64,000 bases of DNA from Chryseobacterium culicis (GTDB lineage Bacteria > Bacteroidota > Bacteroidia > Flavobacteriales > Weeksellaceae), in assembly GCF_900108365.1 (NCBI RefSeq), contig NZ_FNWQ01000003.1, positions 434,001 through 498,000 on the forward strand, read 5' to 3'. The notes under the pieces are model-generated. The model did no database searches. It was given only the letters and a program-made list of their open reading frames with translations, and was not told the DNA's origin. Positions 35,206 through 43,703 of the stretch are shown in pieces; positions within the stretch are counted from its first letter, which is position 1, and each line of letters begins with the position of its first letter. The position numbers and the translations under genes were made by a program.

Positions 35206-35841
35206 TTAATTGGTGAGTTCCAGATAAAGTATTTTGATATAGATCTTGCTGCCGTCTTTTTCCCAGACATCAAACATGGCATCCTGAGAAGCTTTTGAGC
35301 TCCTAGTAAAATCCTGGCCTATATTCAGAATGTTCAGCAGAATGTATTCGTCCCCGACAGAATTCACAACATAGGCTGTTTTTTCAGATTTTCCGTCCCC
35401 TGAGCTTTTTACTCCGTCTGTAAGTGCACGGAACTGGTTCAGGTGATGCATAAAGTTATTTCCATCTTTCACAGAGTCATAGGCTCTGAGCAGGATCAGC
35501 AAAATGTCAAGATTGGTAGGATCTTGGCCATAGAGTATCTTTCCCTGTTTGATACAATCTGCAAAATTATTCTGTTTAAAGGCATCTACAAGATTCTTAA
35601 ACCGGTCTTCTGATGTGCTTACTTTATCATTTCTAAAATTTCTCCCGTAGTAAAGATATTGCGCTTCTATACTGTCCAGAGATTTTGGATATCCTTTATA
35701 CTTAAAAATAAGCTTCTCGTAATGATAGGGAGAATCAGAACTTTTAAGACTTTTCTCAATAGCTTTTAGGTCTATTTTTGATTTCTGGCTGAACCCAAAA
35801 ACCGAAAACAGAATGAATAAAAGGGAAAGGTGATACTTCAT
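35206..35841 (-). CDS. DUF4919-like secreted protein
   Basis: 211 residues. Signal peptide (1-18, ending VFGFSQ). The mature part is helical: SPYHYEKLIFKYKGYPKSLDS and YYGRNFRNDKVSTSEDRF are the kind of pattern seen in DUF4919 proteins. Its ATG overlaps the hflX stop by one base (TAATG), giving translational coupling. The function is unknown. Confidence 0.7.
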   Translation of the reverse strand: MKYHLSLLFILFSVFGFSQKSKIDLKAIEKSLKSSDSPYHYEKLIFKYKGYPKSLDSIEAQYLYYGRNFRNDKVSTSEDRFKNLVDAFKQNNFADCIKQGKILYGQDPTNLDILLILLRAYDSVKDGNNFMHHLNQFRALTDGVKSSGDGKSEKTAYVVNSVGDEYILLNILNIGQDFTRSSKASQDAMFDVWEKDGSKIYIKILYLELTN

Positions 35842-37064
35842 TAATGGCTGCTTTCTTCTTCGTCGTTGTCAAAATATTCGAAAAGAAAATCGTTGTACGG
35901 AAACCTTGAAATATGGATCTTCATGACTTCATCGTAGATCATTTTCTTCATTTCCGGGAAGTTTTCCTTGGTTAATGCAGAAATGAAAACCGTTGGATAC
36001 TTTGATTTAGCCATCCACGTTTTTTTCCATTCTTCCAATGAGATATTTTTACGGGTAGATGGAGTAAGATCATCTTCATCCTTTTTCTCATAGCTGAAGT
36101 CGTCAATTTTATTGAAAACCATGATCATAGGTTTCTGATGTGCGTTAATTTCCATCAGGATATGATTTACAGATTCTATGTGGTCTTCAAAGCTTTCGTG
36201 AGAAATATCCACCACATGAATCAGAAGATCAGCTTCACGTACTTCATCCAGAGTGGACTTGAATGATTCTACCAGCTGAGTCGGCAGTTTTCTGATAAAC
36301 CCTACAGTATCCGTAAGCAGGAAAGGCAGGTTTCCAATCACTACTTTTCTTACGGTAGTATCCAGTGTTGCAAATAATTTGTTTTCAGCAAAAACTTCAG
36401 ATTTTGAAATGGAATTCATCAAAGTAGATTTTCCTACGTTGGTATATCCTACCAAGGCGGCACGCACTACTTTTCCACGGTTGTTGCGCTGGGTAGCCAT
36501 CTGCTTGTCAATGGTCTTCAGTTTTTCCTTCAGCAAGGTAATTCTGTCACGGATAATACGGCGGTCAGTTTCAATTTCTGTTTCACCGGGACCTCTCATT
36601 CCAATACCTCCTTTCTGGCGCTCAAGGTGGGTCCACATTCTTGTCAAGCGTGGTAAAAGATACTGATACTGTGCCAGCTCCACCTGCGTTCTCGCATAAG
36701 AGGTCTGGGCTCTCTGGGCAAAAATATCAAGAATAAGATTGGTACGGTCCAAAATCTTCACTTCCATTTCTCGTTCCAGATTTTTAAGCTGTGAAGGAGA
36801 GAGCTCATCATCGAAAATTACCGTTCCGATTTCGTTTTCTTTTACATATTCTTTTATCTCAATGGCTTTTCCGCTTCCGATAAAGGTTTTGGAATCCGGC
36901 TGAGTAAGTTTTTGGGTAAAGCGCTTTTGTACGGTAGCTCCGGCTGTGAAAGCTAAAAACTCAAGTTCATCTAAATACTCCGTCAGTTTTTCTTCGTCCT
37001 GATTCTGGGTAATAACCCCTACTAAGACTGCTTTCTCATAGTTATGTTCTTTCTTTTCTAACAT
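35841..37064 (-). CDS. hflX: Ribosome-associated GTPase HflX
   Basis: 407 residues. The N-terminal HflX domain ends with GIGMRGPGETEIETDRR. The GTPase part has G1 GYTNVGKST, G3 DTVGF and G4 NKID. It splits stalled ribosomes under heat or stress. It opens the operon hflX-DUF4919-antiporter-AlkD, so all four may be transcribed together; no close promoter match was found upstream. Confidence 0.95.
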   Translation of the reverse strand: MLEKKEHNYEKAVLVGVITQNQDEEKLTEYLDELEFLAFTAGATVQKRFTQKLTQPDSKTFIGSGKAIEIKEYVKENEIGTVIFDDELSPSQLKNLEREMEVKILDRTNLILDIFAQRAQTSYARTQVELAQYQYLLPRLTRMWTHLERQKGGIGMRGPGETEIETDRRIIRDRITLLKEKLKTIDKQMATQRNNRGKVVRAALVGYTNVGKSTLMNSISKSEVFAENKLFATLDTTVRKVVIGNLPFLLTDTVGFIRKLPTQLVESFKSTLDEVREADLLIHVVDISHESFEDHIESVNHILMEINAHQKPMIMVFNKIDDFSYEKKDEDDLTPSTRKNISLEEWKKTWMAKSKYPTVFISALTKENFPEMKKMIYDEVMKIHISRFPYNDFLFEYFDNDEEESSH

Positions 37065-37256
37065 TAAGTTCTGTCTATGTTTATGATTTTTACAAGTTAA
37101 TATTTTTCAGAAAAAAAACAAAATCAATTTTTATTTAATAACACTTTTTAAGATAAATTTAAGTTTGACCCTCAAAAATCTGCAAAAAAATCAATAACTT
37201 TATCTAATAAATTTCTGATTTTTAATTATTTAAAACGAAATTAAACCTCCGGAATC

Positions 37257-37964
37257 ATGATTACCCATATCAGATGTATGATTATTGATGATGATGAACT
37301 GGACAGGCTGGTTCTTCAGCATTATATCAAGCAATATCAGACTATTGAAATTATAGCCTCTTTTGATTCTGCAGAAAAGGCTGTTCCCTATCTTGACCTC
37401 CCTATCGATCTTCTGATTACAGAAACAAATTTAAAAGGCATGAGCGGCCTTGATTTCCGGAAAATAGCTCACAAAATACCGGCATGTATTTTTGTAAGTT
37501 CCCATCCTGAGCTGGCGGCAGGAGTTTTTGAAATCAACACTTTAGATTTTATCACCAAACCTCTTACTGCAGAACGTTTTCATCACTCTATGGAAAGGCT
37601 GACCAATTTTTTTGAAATAAAAGAGAAATGTGAATGCTATGATGCCATGACAGGAGAAAACTGCCTCAAAATAAAGGAAGGCGGAAACATTTTACAGATC
37701 AAGATAAAAGATATTCTGTATCTGGAAGCGCTGAAAGACTACACAAGAATCATCACTCTTGAAAAGAATCACTGTATTCTGAATTCTTTGGGGAATCTTC
37801 TGCAAAAGAACTGTTTTGATTCTTTCGTCAGAATACACAGAAGCTTCGCCGTTCCCCGCCATCTTATCCGCGGAAAAAACTGTCACGAAATAGAGCTGGC
37901 TCATCACATAAAGCTACCTATTGGACGCAGTTACAAGAATAATCTTTCTTTTTTCAATCCCTGA
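37257..37964 (+). CDS. LytTR response regulator lacking the acceptor Asp
   Basis: 235 residues: receiver domain (about 1-120) and LytTR DNA-binding domain (about 135-235). The receiver has the acidic pair (IIDDDE, 9-14) and the conserved Lys (TKPL), but the phospho-acceptor position is Glu56 in ITETNLKGMSG, not Asp (codon 37422-37424). Such a change can act as a fixed phospho-mimic or leave the protein phosphorylation-independent. No sensor kinase is next to it; it diverges from hflX. The targets are unknown. Confidence 0.82.
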   Translation: MITHIRCMIIDDDELDRLVLQHYIKQYQTIEIIASFDSAEKAVPYLDLPIDLLITETNLKGMSGLDFRKIAHKIPACIFVSSHPELAAGVFEINTLDFITKPLTAERFHHSMERLTNFFEIKEKCECYDAMTGENCLKIKEGGNILQIKIKDILYLEALKDYTRIITLEKNHCILNSLGNLLQKNCFDSFVRIHRSFAVPRHLIRGKNCHEIELAHHIKLPIGRSYKNNLSFFNP

Positions 37965-38490
37965 AAAACCTTGGTAAGCATTCAGGAATAATTTGCAAAA
38001 TGCTGTTGGTCGATTTTTTCTGCCGTTAGTCTATTTTTATACTATTCGATGGAGATAGGCAGTAATTTAGTCTTCCCAAAATCCCCCTGTCTCACCCTAA
38101 AAACGTTTATCTATGAAAGAAACATCTACTTAATTTCCCTGCTGTTTTCCAATATCATATGTTGATTCTTAGTTTTAGCATAAGCTCGATCTTCATCACT
38201 GAAAGAATGGAAATAAAGCCTTCTAACCTCCAGGTCTTTCTATAGAAAAGCTGATCAAAAACAATAATTTAAAGTTTGAAACTTAAAACAACAGTTTCAA
38301 AAAGCCTCAGTCTTCTCTTTTTTCACCAGACAAGCAGGTTATTTATTATAAATTCTAGGAACACAAATAAAAAATTTATTGGCTCCCCATTATATACAGG
38401 CACTTTAAAAAACTTTTCTTAAAAGCTAATAACCCCAAAAAACTAATACCCACAAAAGCTGATAACCAAAATAGATTTTTCAAACAAAAA
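37965..38490. other. Long intergenic region without a gene
   Basis: About 530 bases between the LytTR regulator and the META lipoprotein. No coding pattern on either strand. A weak tandem repeat of three imperfect units around CTAATA/CTGATA lies at 38421-38467. Confidence 0.6.
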
Positions 38491-38491
38491 G

Positions 38492-38518
38492 AAAGTCCGC
38501 CAAAAGCGGACTTTTTCT
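38492..38518. terminator. Terminator of the META lipoprotein gene
   Basis: AAAGTCCGC (38492-38500) with GCGGACTTT (38506-38514), T run on the plus side and T-rich on the minus side. Confidence 0.8.
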
Positions 38519-38534
38519 ATGGTAAAGCATATCA

Positions 38535-38969
38535 TTAGTCCCAATCGGCTGCTACAAATTTCATTGAATTTCCTTTATCATCATTTAACGTAAGAAAATG
38601 TCCTTCCACTGAATATTTTGTCATCATTTCAATTTTCTTCTGAAAAGAAGTTTCAAGCGCCATATCCCGGCAGGCTTTCATAGTGCTTATCCCCTTTGAA
38701 ATTTTTACGCTTCCATTGCTTTTGAATTCAGTTACAAAAGACATTTGATTACATCCCATATAGGCACTTGCCTGAATTTTTCCATCTACCATATTGGCTG
38801 TCAGGTTCATTTCGGCCTTATTAGCTATCAACTGATCCTTTGAAAAACCATCTAACGAAACCAGCATCCATTGTCTTTGAAGAGCGGGATTTTTATTGGT
38901 TACTGAGGAACAATTCAAAACCATTCCTAAAAGTAAAACGGCAAAAAGTGATAACAGTATCTTTTTCAT
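38535..38969 (-). CDS. META domain lipoprotein (HslJ-like)
   Basis: 144 residues from ATG 38969, four codons into the longest frame; lipobox VLNC (Cys20). The META fold shows as RQWMLVSLDGF, a central YMGCNQMSF and a later STMKACRD with its conserved Cys pair. HslJ-like proteins are outer-membrane heat-shock lipoproteins in Proteobacteria. It diverges from the S46 peptidase gene across 86 bases. Confidence 0.85.
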   Translation of the reverse strand: MKKILLSLFAVLLLGMVLNCSSVTNKNPALQRQWMLVSLDGFSKDQLIANKAEMNLTANMVDGKIQASAYMGCNQMSFVTEFKSNGSVKISKGISTMKACRDMALETSFQKKIEMMTKYSVEGHFLTLNDDKGNSMKFVAADWD

Positions 38970-39055
38970 GCGGATTATCATCCCATTTTCATACCATTCC
39001 GGGACAGAATCTCGTAAAAATTAGTAAATTAGCGACACAAAAATTATTTTATAAA

Positions 39056-41263
39056 ATGAAAAGACTATTTCTACTATTCACTTTCTTACTGGGCTTTGCT
39101 CAGATGAGGGCGGATGAGGGGATGTGGCTGCTAATGCTCATCAAAAGACTTAACGGTGTTGATATGCAAAAGGAGGGGCTGCATCTTACGCCTGAGGAAA
39201 TTTATTCTGTGAACAATTCAAGCTTAAAGGATGCTATCGTAAGTTTCGGTGGTTTCTGTACAGGAGAGATTGTTTCTGATAAAGGACTTATATTTACGAA
39301 CCACCACTGTGGTTATGGTGCGGTGGCGGCTGCTTCCACGCCAGAAAAAGATTATCTGAAGAACGGCTTCTGGGCAATGAAGCAGAAGGACGAGTTCAAC
39401 GCAAAGGATCTTTATGTAAGATTTTTGGTGAGAATGGATGATGCAACGCAGAGAATCACTTCTAAGCTCAACAACAATATGACCGGAGCAGAGAGAAAAG
39501 CTGTTATTGATGCCGAAACAAAAGCGATCCAGACAGAAAACTCTGAAAACGGAAAATACACTGTAGTAGTAAAAGATTTCTTTAACGGAAATGAGTTCTA
39601 CTATTTTGTATATCAGGATTATAAAGACATCAGACTGGTAGGGGCTCCACCTTCCTCTTTAGGAAAATTCGGAGGAGATACAGACAACTGGGAATGGCCA
39701 AGACATACTGCAGACTTCACGGTTTTCAGAGTATATGCTGATGCTGCCGGAAACCCTGCTGAATATTCTCCAAGCAACACGCCTTTGAAGCCTAAACACT
39801 TCCTTCCGGTTTCTCTTAAAGGAATCAAGCCTGGCGACTTCTCAATGATTCTGGGGTATCCTGGAAGAACAAACCGTTACCTGACTTCTTACGGAATTCA
39901 GCAGATGGTAACTAAAGACTACCCGGCTTGGGTTGAAGCTTCTAAATTGGCTATGGATGTAATGAAGAAATACATGGACAAGGATAAAGCGACTCAGCTT
40001 AACTATGCTTCTCAGTACGCGTCAGTAGCTAATTACTGGAAAAACAGACAGGGTACTATTGATGCAGTAGAGAAAAACGGAACCATTGCTGACAAACAAA
40101 AGATTGAAGAAACGTACAATAAATGGGCTGCAATGCCTGGAAATGATCAATACAATGGCGTTTTAGAAGATATTGGTGTATATTACAAACAAGTATCTGA
40201 CAGAAATATTGAAAGAAACTATGCTTCTCAGTTTACCAGAAATGCTAAATATATGTCGCTTGCTCTACAGTTAGGGTCTGCACTTAAGGCATATGCCGCA
40301 CAAGACATGCAGGGAAGACTGGCGATGAAAGCTAAAACTGAAGCTGCTATTAAAGCTGCCTATGAAAATTTCAATCCATCTCTTGAAGGAGAAATGCTTG
40401 CTGCAATGACAAGCCTGTACCAGGCCAGAGTTAAAAATCCGGAAGTGGCTTCTGCTACTATTTTAGGATTAGATGCTAAAAATGTTTCAAATTTAGCTTA
40501 TTCATCAATCTTTGCAAATAAGACTTCTGCAACGAACTTCTTATTAAACCCAGATGCATTGAAGCTTGATGCTGATCCGCTTTGGAAAGCAGCGAACGGA
40601 ATTGTTGCAGATCAAAAAATAAGCACTGAAAGATTTGTTAAAATAGATGACAATTTTGCAAAAAATAACCGTCTTTTCTTAGCAGGTCTGATGAAGGCAA
40701 TGCCTGAAAAGAAATTCTACCCGGACGCTAACTCTACGATGAGATTAACATACGGTACTGTAGATAAATTACCGATCAGAAATGACAGAAACTATTTCGG
40801 TATTACTGATAATTATTATACCGATATGACTGGTCTTGTTGGAAAATACAAGAAAGGTGATGAAGAATTCGATCTTCCTCAGAGAGTGATTGATCTTTAC
40901 AACCTTAAAGATTTCGGACAGTACGCTGATGCTGCAGGATATATGCCTGTGAACTTCCTTTCTAACAATGATATTACAGGAGGTAACTCCGGTTCTCCGG
41001 TAATTGATGGAGACGGAAACCTAATCGGAATTGCGTTCGATGGTAACAGTGAAGCATTAAGCGGAGATATCGTATTCGAGCCTGAATGGCAGAAAACGAT
41101 CAACGTAGACGTTCGTTTCGTTCTTTGGACAATCGACAAATATGCAGGTGCAAGAAGATTAGTTGACGAATTGAAGCTTGTAAGAGGTGAAAATACGCCT
41201 GCCGATACAAAAACGAAGAACTCAGGTACTACAACCATGCCTAAGAAAATCAAGAAAAAATAA
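39056..41263 (+). CDS. S46 family dipeptidyl-peptidase (DPP7/DPP11 type)
   Basis: 735 residues from ATG 39056; the open frame runs further upstream through the opposing gene but has no signal peptide there. Signal peptide 1-19. The catalytic triad is His84 (TNHHCGY), Asp in GDTDNWEWPRHTADF and Ser645 (GGNSGSPV). The residue that sets P1 preference lies in AFDGN, where Gly points to DPP7-like use of hydrophobic P1 rather than acidic; this is inference. The enzyme feeds on peptides in the periplasm. Confidence 0.92.
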   Translation: MKRLFLLFTFLLGFAQMRADEGMWLLMLIKRLNGVDMQKEGLHLTPEEIYSVNNSSLKDAIVSFGGFCTGEIVSDKGLIFTNHHCGYGAVAAASTPEKDYLKNGFWAMKQKDEFNAKDLYVRFLVRMDDATQRITSKLNNNMTGAERKAVIDAETKAIQTENSENGKYTVVVKDFFNGNEFYYFVYQDYKDIRLVGAPPSSLGKFGGDTDNWEWPRHTADFTVFRVYADAAGNPAEYSPSNTPLKPKHFLPVSLKGIKPGDFSMILGYPGRTNRYLTSYGIQQMVTKDYPAWVEASKLAMDVMKKYMDKDKATQLNYASQYASVANYWKNRQGTIDAVEKNGTIADKQKIEETYNKWAAMPGNDQYNGVLEDIGVYYKQVSDRNIERNYASQFTRNAKYMSLALQLGSALKAYAAQDMQGRLAMKAKTEAAIKAAYENFNPSLEGEMLAAMTSLYQARVKNPEVASATILGLDAKNVSNLAYSSIFANKTSATNFLLNPDALKLDADPLWKAANGIVADQKISTERFVKIDDNFAKNNRLFLAGLMKAMPEKKFYPDANSTMRLTYGTVDKLPIRNDRNYFGITDNYYTDMTGLVGKYKKGDEEFDLPQRVIDLYNLKDFGQYADAAGYMPVNFLSNNDITGGNSGSPVIDGDGNLIGIAFDGNSEALSGDIVFEPEWQKTINVDVRFVLWTIDKYAGARRLVDELKLVRGENTPADTKTKNSGTTTMPKKIKKK

Positions 41264-41283
41264 TCTTATCTGATATATTTTTG

Positions 41284-41318
41284 AAAACCGTGAAAGTAAA
41301 TTTCACGGTTTTTTTATT
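41284..41318 (+). terminator. Terminator of the S46 peptidase gene
   Basis: AAAACCGTGAAA with TTTCACGGTTT and T run. The T run overlaps a -7 element (TATTTTTG, 41315-41322) for the next gene. Confidence 0.85.
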
Positions 41319-41322
41319 TTTG
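41315..41322 (+). promoter_or_regulatory. -7 element of the YdeI/OmdA gene
   Basis: TATTTTTG fits TAnnTTTG, 19 bases before the ATG at 41342. It lies inside the T run of the preceding terminator. Confidence 0.5.
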
Positions 41323-41341
41323 ACTATTAAAATTTTCCATT

Positions 41342-41818
41342 ATGAATCCTCAAACTATTGAATTCAAAGCTGTCATTCAGCAAAACGGAGAGATGAATGC
41401 TGCCTTTGTAGAATTTCCTTTTTCTACCGAAGAGCTATTTAATAAGAAAGGGCAGGTCAAAATAAAAGCACTGTTTGATGATAAAGTTGAATATCGTGGA
41501 AGTCTGGCCAAAATGAAATCGGATTGTCATATTTTAGGTCTGACCCAGGAAATCAGAAAGCAGCTGGGAAAAACTTTCGGTGACGAGGTCTCTGTTTCTC
41601 TTACGGAAGACAAAGAAGAAAGAGTGGTTGAAATTGCAGATGATATCGCTTCCGTTTTTAATGAAAATCCGGAGGCAAGAGCCTTGTTTGATAAAATGAG
41701 CTACACTCACAGAAAAGAATACATCCGCTGGATTGAAGAAGCCAAAAAACCGGAAACAAGAGAAAACAGAAAAATAAAAATGATCCGGATGATTCTGGAT
41801 GGGAAAAAGGGGATATAA
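41342..41818 (+). CDS. YdeI/OmdA family protein with DUF1905 domain
   Basis: 158 residues. N-terminal DUF1905-like half (IEFKAVIQQNGEMNAAFVEFPF, then GSLAKMKSDCHILGL) and C-terminal bacteriocin-protection/OmdA part (FDKMSYTHRKEYIRWIEEAKKPETRENR). Cytoplasmic, function unclear. Its promoter overlaps the terminator of the S46 gene. Confidence 0.85.
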   Translation: MNPQTIEFKAVIQQNGEMNAAFVEFPFSTEELFNKKGQVKIKALFDDKVEYRGSLAKMKSDCHILGLTQEIRKQLGKTFGDEVSVSLTEDKEERVVEIADDIASVFNENPEARALFDKMSYTHRKEYIRWIEEAKKPETRENRKIKMIRMILDGKKGI

Positions 41819-41897
41819 TCTATACTCAAAAAATATATTTTAAAAAAAAATTGAACTAAGAAAATATTTTTTGTCAGGATCTCAAAAAGTAGCCGAC

Positions 41898-41926
41898 TAT
41901 AGTTACAGGTATCATTTATAACTATA
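41898..41926. promoter_or_regulatory. Inverted repeat upstream of the spondin lipoprotein
   Basis: TATAGTTA (41898-41905) and TAACTATA (41919-41926), a perfect 8-bp pair 13 bases apart, ending 14 bases before the ATG. It could be an operator or a hairpin in the leader. Confidence 0.35.
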
Positions 41927-41940
41927 AAAAATTTACTTTT

Positions 41941-43167
41941 ATGAACAAGTTTATTTTCAGAACATCAATTTTAGCGGCAGCTACTTTAGCTGCATTTACC
42001 CTTTCTTCATGCAGTGATTCTAATGACGACATGATGATGGATATGGGTTTTCAAAGAAGCATCACTTTTGAAAATGTGGTAGCTCCTAAAGATTTTGTAG
42101 AAAGCGGCAGCTTTCAGGGGACCGGAACACCCCCTATTATTTTGCCGGGACAATCTGTTTCTGTTAAATTCAGTGCAGGAAAAACACAGGCTCTAATGTT
42201 TGCTACAATGTATGGTGCTTCAAAAGACTGGTTTTTTGCTTCTCAGCAGCCTGGCATCAAACTGTTTGACGCCAATGGAAATGCGATCACAGGAGATGTT
42301 TCTTCAAACGTAAGATTATGGGACAACGGAAGTAAAGATGATGCTACAGGACAGGTAGAAAGCAAGCCTATCATGCAGGTTCCCAATGTAAATGCTTCAC
42401 AGCTTATGAAGCTCAATCTTGCTTACAATGATGTAACTTCAGAGTTCACTCTTACCATTACCAACACGTCCGGAGGAACAGCCAACGAAACTCCTTTTTC
42501 TCCTGGTGTATGGGCCGTTTCCAACTACAATGGATCTCAACTGCTGAACAGCGCTCCATTTTTTACCCCTAATGCATTATCAAATCCGGAAATCACCGAT
42601 ATTGCTCAAATGGGAAATATCAGCAAAATGATGACCAAGCTGAATGCGAACACAGGAATTATGACCGGACTTTCTCCTGCGTTAGTTGTGGTTTATCGCG
42701 GTGATAAAAACCCAATTTACGAACTGGGTCAATCAGACAGCGGAATGGGACTGAAGGATATTGCACAATTCGGAAACGTAGCCAAGCTTCAAAACAGCCT
42801 TAAATCTCTATCCGGCGTAAAAGGTGTATATATAGCAGGAAATGCCCCGGTAGCACCTGGAAGTAAAGTAACCACAAGCTTTAATGCTGAGCCGGGTGAT
42901 AAAATTGCTTATGCAACGATGTTTGGATTTTCCAATGACTGGTTTTATGCCAATGATCAGAGTATTGATGCCAATAGTAAGGGAGACCTTAGCTCTAAAA
43001 CCTCATTGTTTGATTCCGGGACAGGTATTGACCAATATCCTGGGGCTGGAAATCATCAGGCCTTATTTGGAGGAACTCCACAAAGTGAAAATAAAGTGAT
43101 CTCCAAAGTAGGAAACCAATACCCGGTTCCTGCTGTTCAGAATGTTATTAAGGTAACAGTGAATTAA
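41941..43167 (+). CDS. Spondin-domain lipoprotein with two repeats
   Basis: 408 residues, lipobox LSSC (Cys24). Two spondin-like beta domains follow. The first has KTQALMFATMYGASKDWFFA and the second GDKIAYATMFGFSNDWFYAN, each then running into a loop with DG/DS and LWDNGS or LFDSGT. Spond_N domains are beta sandwiches known from extracellular matrix proteins; in Bacteroidota their role is not known. Probably anchored in the outer membrane. A terminator follows. Confidence 0.85.
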   Translation: MNKFIFRTSILAAATLAAFTLSSCSDSNDDMMMDMGFQRSITFENVVAPKDFVESGSFQGTGTPPIILPGQSVSVKFSAGKTQALMFATMYGASKDWFFASQQPGIKLFDANGNAITGDVSSNVRLWDNGSKDDATGQVESKPIMQVPNVNASQLMKLNLAYNDVTSEFTLTITNTSGGTANETPFSPGVWAVSNYNGSQLLNSAPFFTPNALSNPEITDIAQMGNISKMMTKLNANTGIMTGLSPALVVVYRGDKNPIYELGQSDSGMGLKDIAQFGNVAKLQNSLKSLSGVKGVYIAGNAPVAPGSKVTTSFNAEPGDKIAYATMFGFSNDWFYANDQSIDANSKGDLSSKTSLFDSGTGIDQYPGAGNHQALFGGTPQSENKVISKVGNQYPVPAVQNVIKVTVN

Positions 43168-43180
43168 TTTGCAGATAAAC

Positions 43181-43213
43181 AAAAGGTCAGACAGTAATGT
43201 TTGACCTTTTTAA
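43181..43213 (+). terminator. Terminator of the spondin lipoprotein gene
   Basis: AAAAGGTCA (43181-43189) with TGACCTTTT (43202-43210) and T run. Confidence 0.8.
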
Positions 43214-43252
43214 TTCCGGTATAATCTACTGGAATTAATGGTAGAGGCTTGA

Positions 43253-43543
43253 TTATAATTTCACCTTGCCTTCCAAATGTTGTTCTCCTCCTCCATTGGT
43301 AATGGTTATAAAGCCCTCGTAATGGCTCACTTTCACGCCAAGATCGTTATTTATTTCTTTAAAATAGCCTGCTTTTTCTTTATTATAGATCATATCTCCC
43401 TGCCAAATAAACTTTGCGCACCGTCCTGTTTTATTTTGAAAGGTAAGCGCTTTTAACGGATTTATAAATCCCCAGGATTTAAGATCTACCACTGCACTTT
43501 CATTAGCGGCAAAATCTTTTGATAATACAATAACAGTATTCAT
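43253..43543 (-). CDS. Small protein of unknown function
   Basis: 96 residues from ATG 43543. The frame is open to 43693, but that start lies in the terminator hairpin of the A-T-R gene; an ATG at 43621 is possible. The product (VVDLKSWGFINPLKALTFQ, then GYFKEINNDLGVKVSHYEGF) has no signal peptide and is not recognised. It runs in the same direction as the A-T-R gene but behind its terminator. Confidence 0.5.
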   Translation of the reverse strand: MNTVIVLSKDFAANESAVVDLKSWGFINPLKALTFQNKTGRCAKFIWQGDMIYNKEKAGYFKEINNDLGVKVSHYEGFITITNGGGEQHLEGKVKL

Positions 43544-43654
43544 TTTTTTTCTTCGGTTTTCCGGTTCATTAAAAACTGAGCAATACTTTCCTATTACCCT
43601 TGCACAAATGTCATTCTCCATTGCGACAAAACCTGACGCATTTATTTTTTTTAA

Positions 43655-43692
43655 AATTAAAAGCCCAAACATATTCTGTCCGGGCTTTTTCA
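43655..43692 (-). terminator. Terminator of the A-T-R gene
   Basis: On the minus strand AAAGCCC pairs with GGGCTTT around about 15 bases, followed by a T-rich stretch. Confidence 0.65.
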
Positions 43693-43703
43693 ATGATTAA
43701 ATA

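Noticed and set aside
38840..39055. N-terminal extension of the S46 peptidase
   Set aside because: It overlaps the opposing META lipoprotein gene and would bury the signal peptide that begins at 39056.
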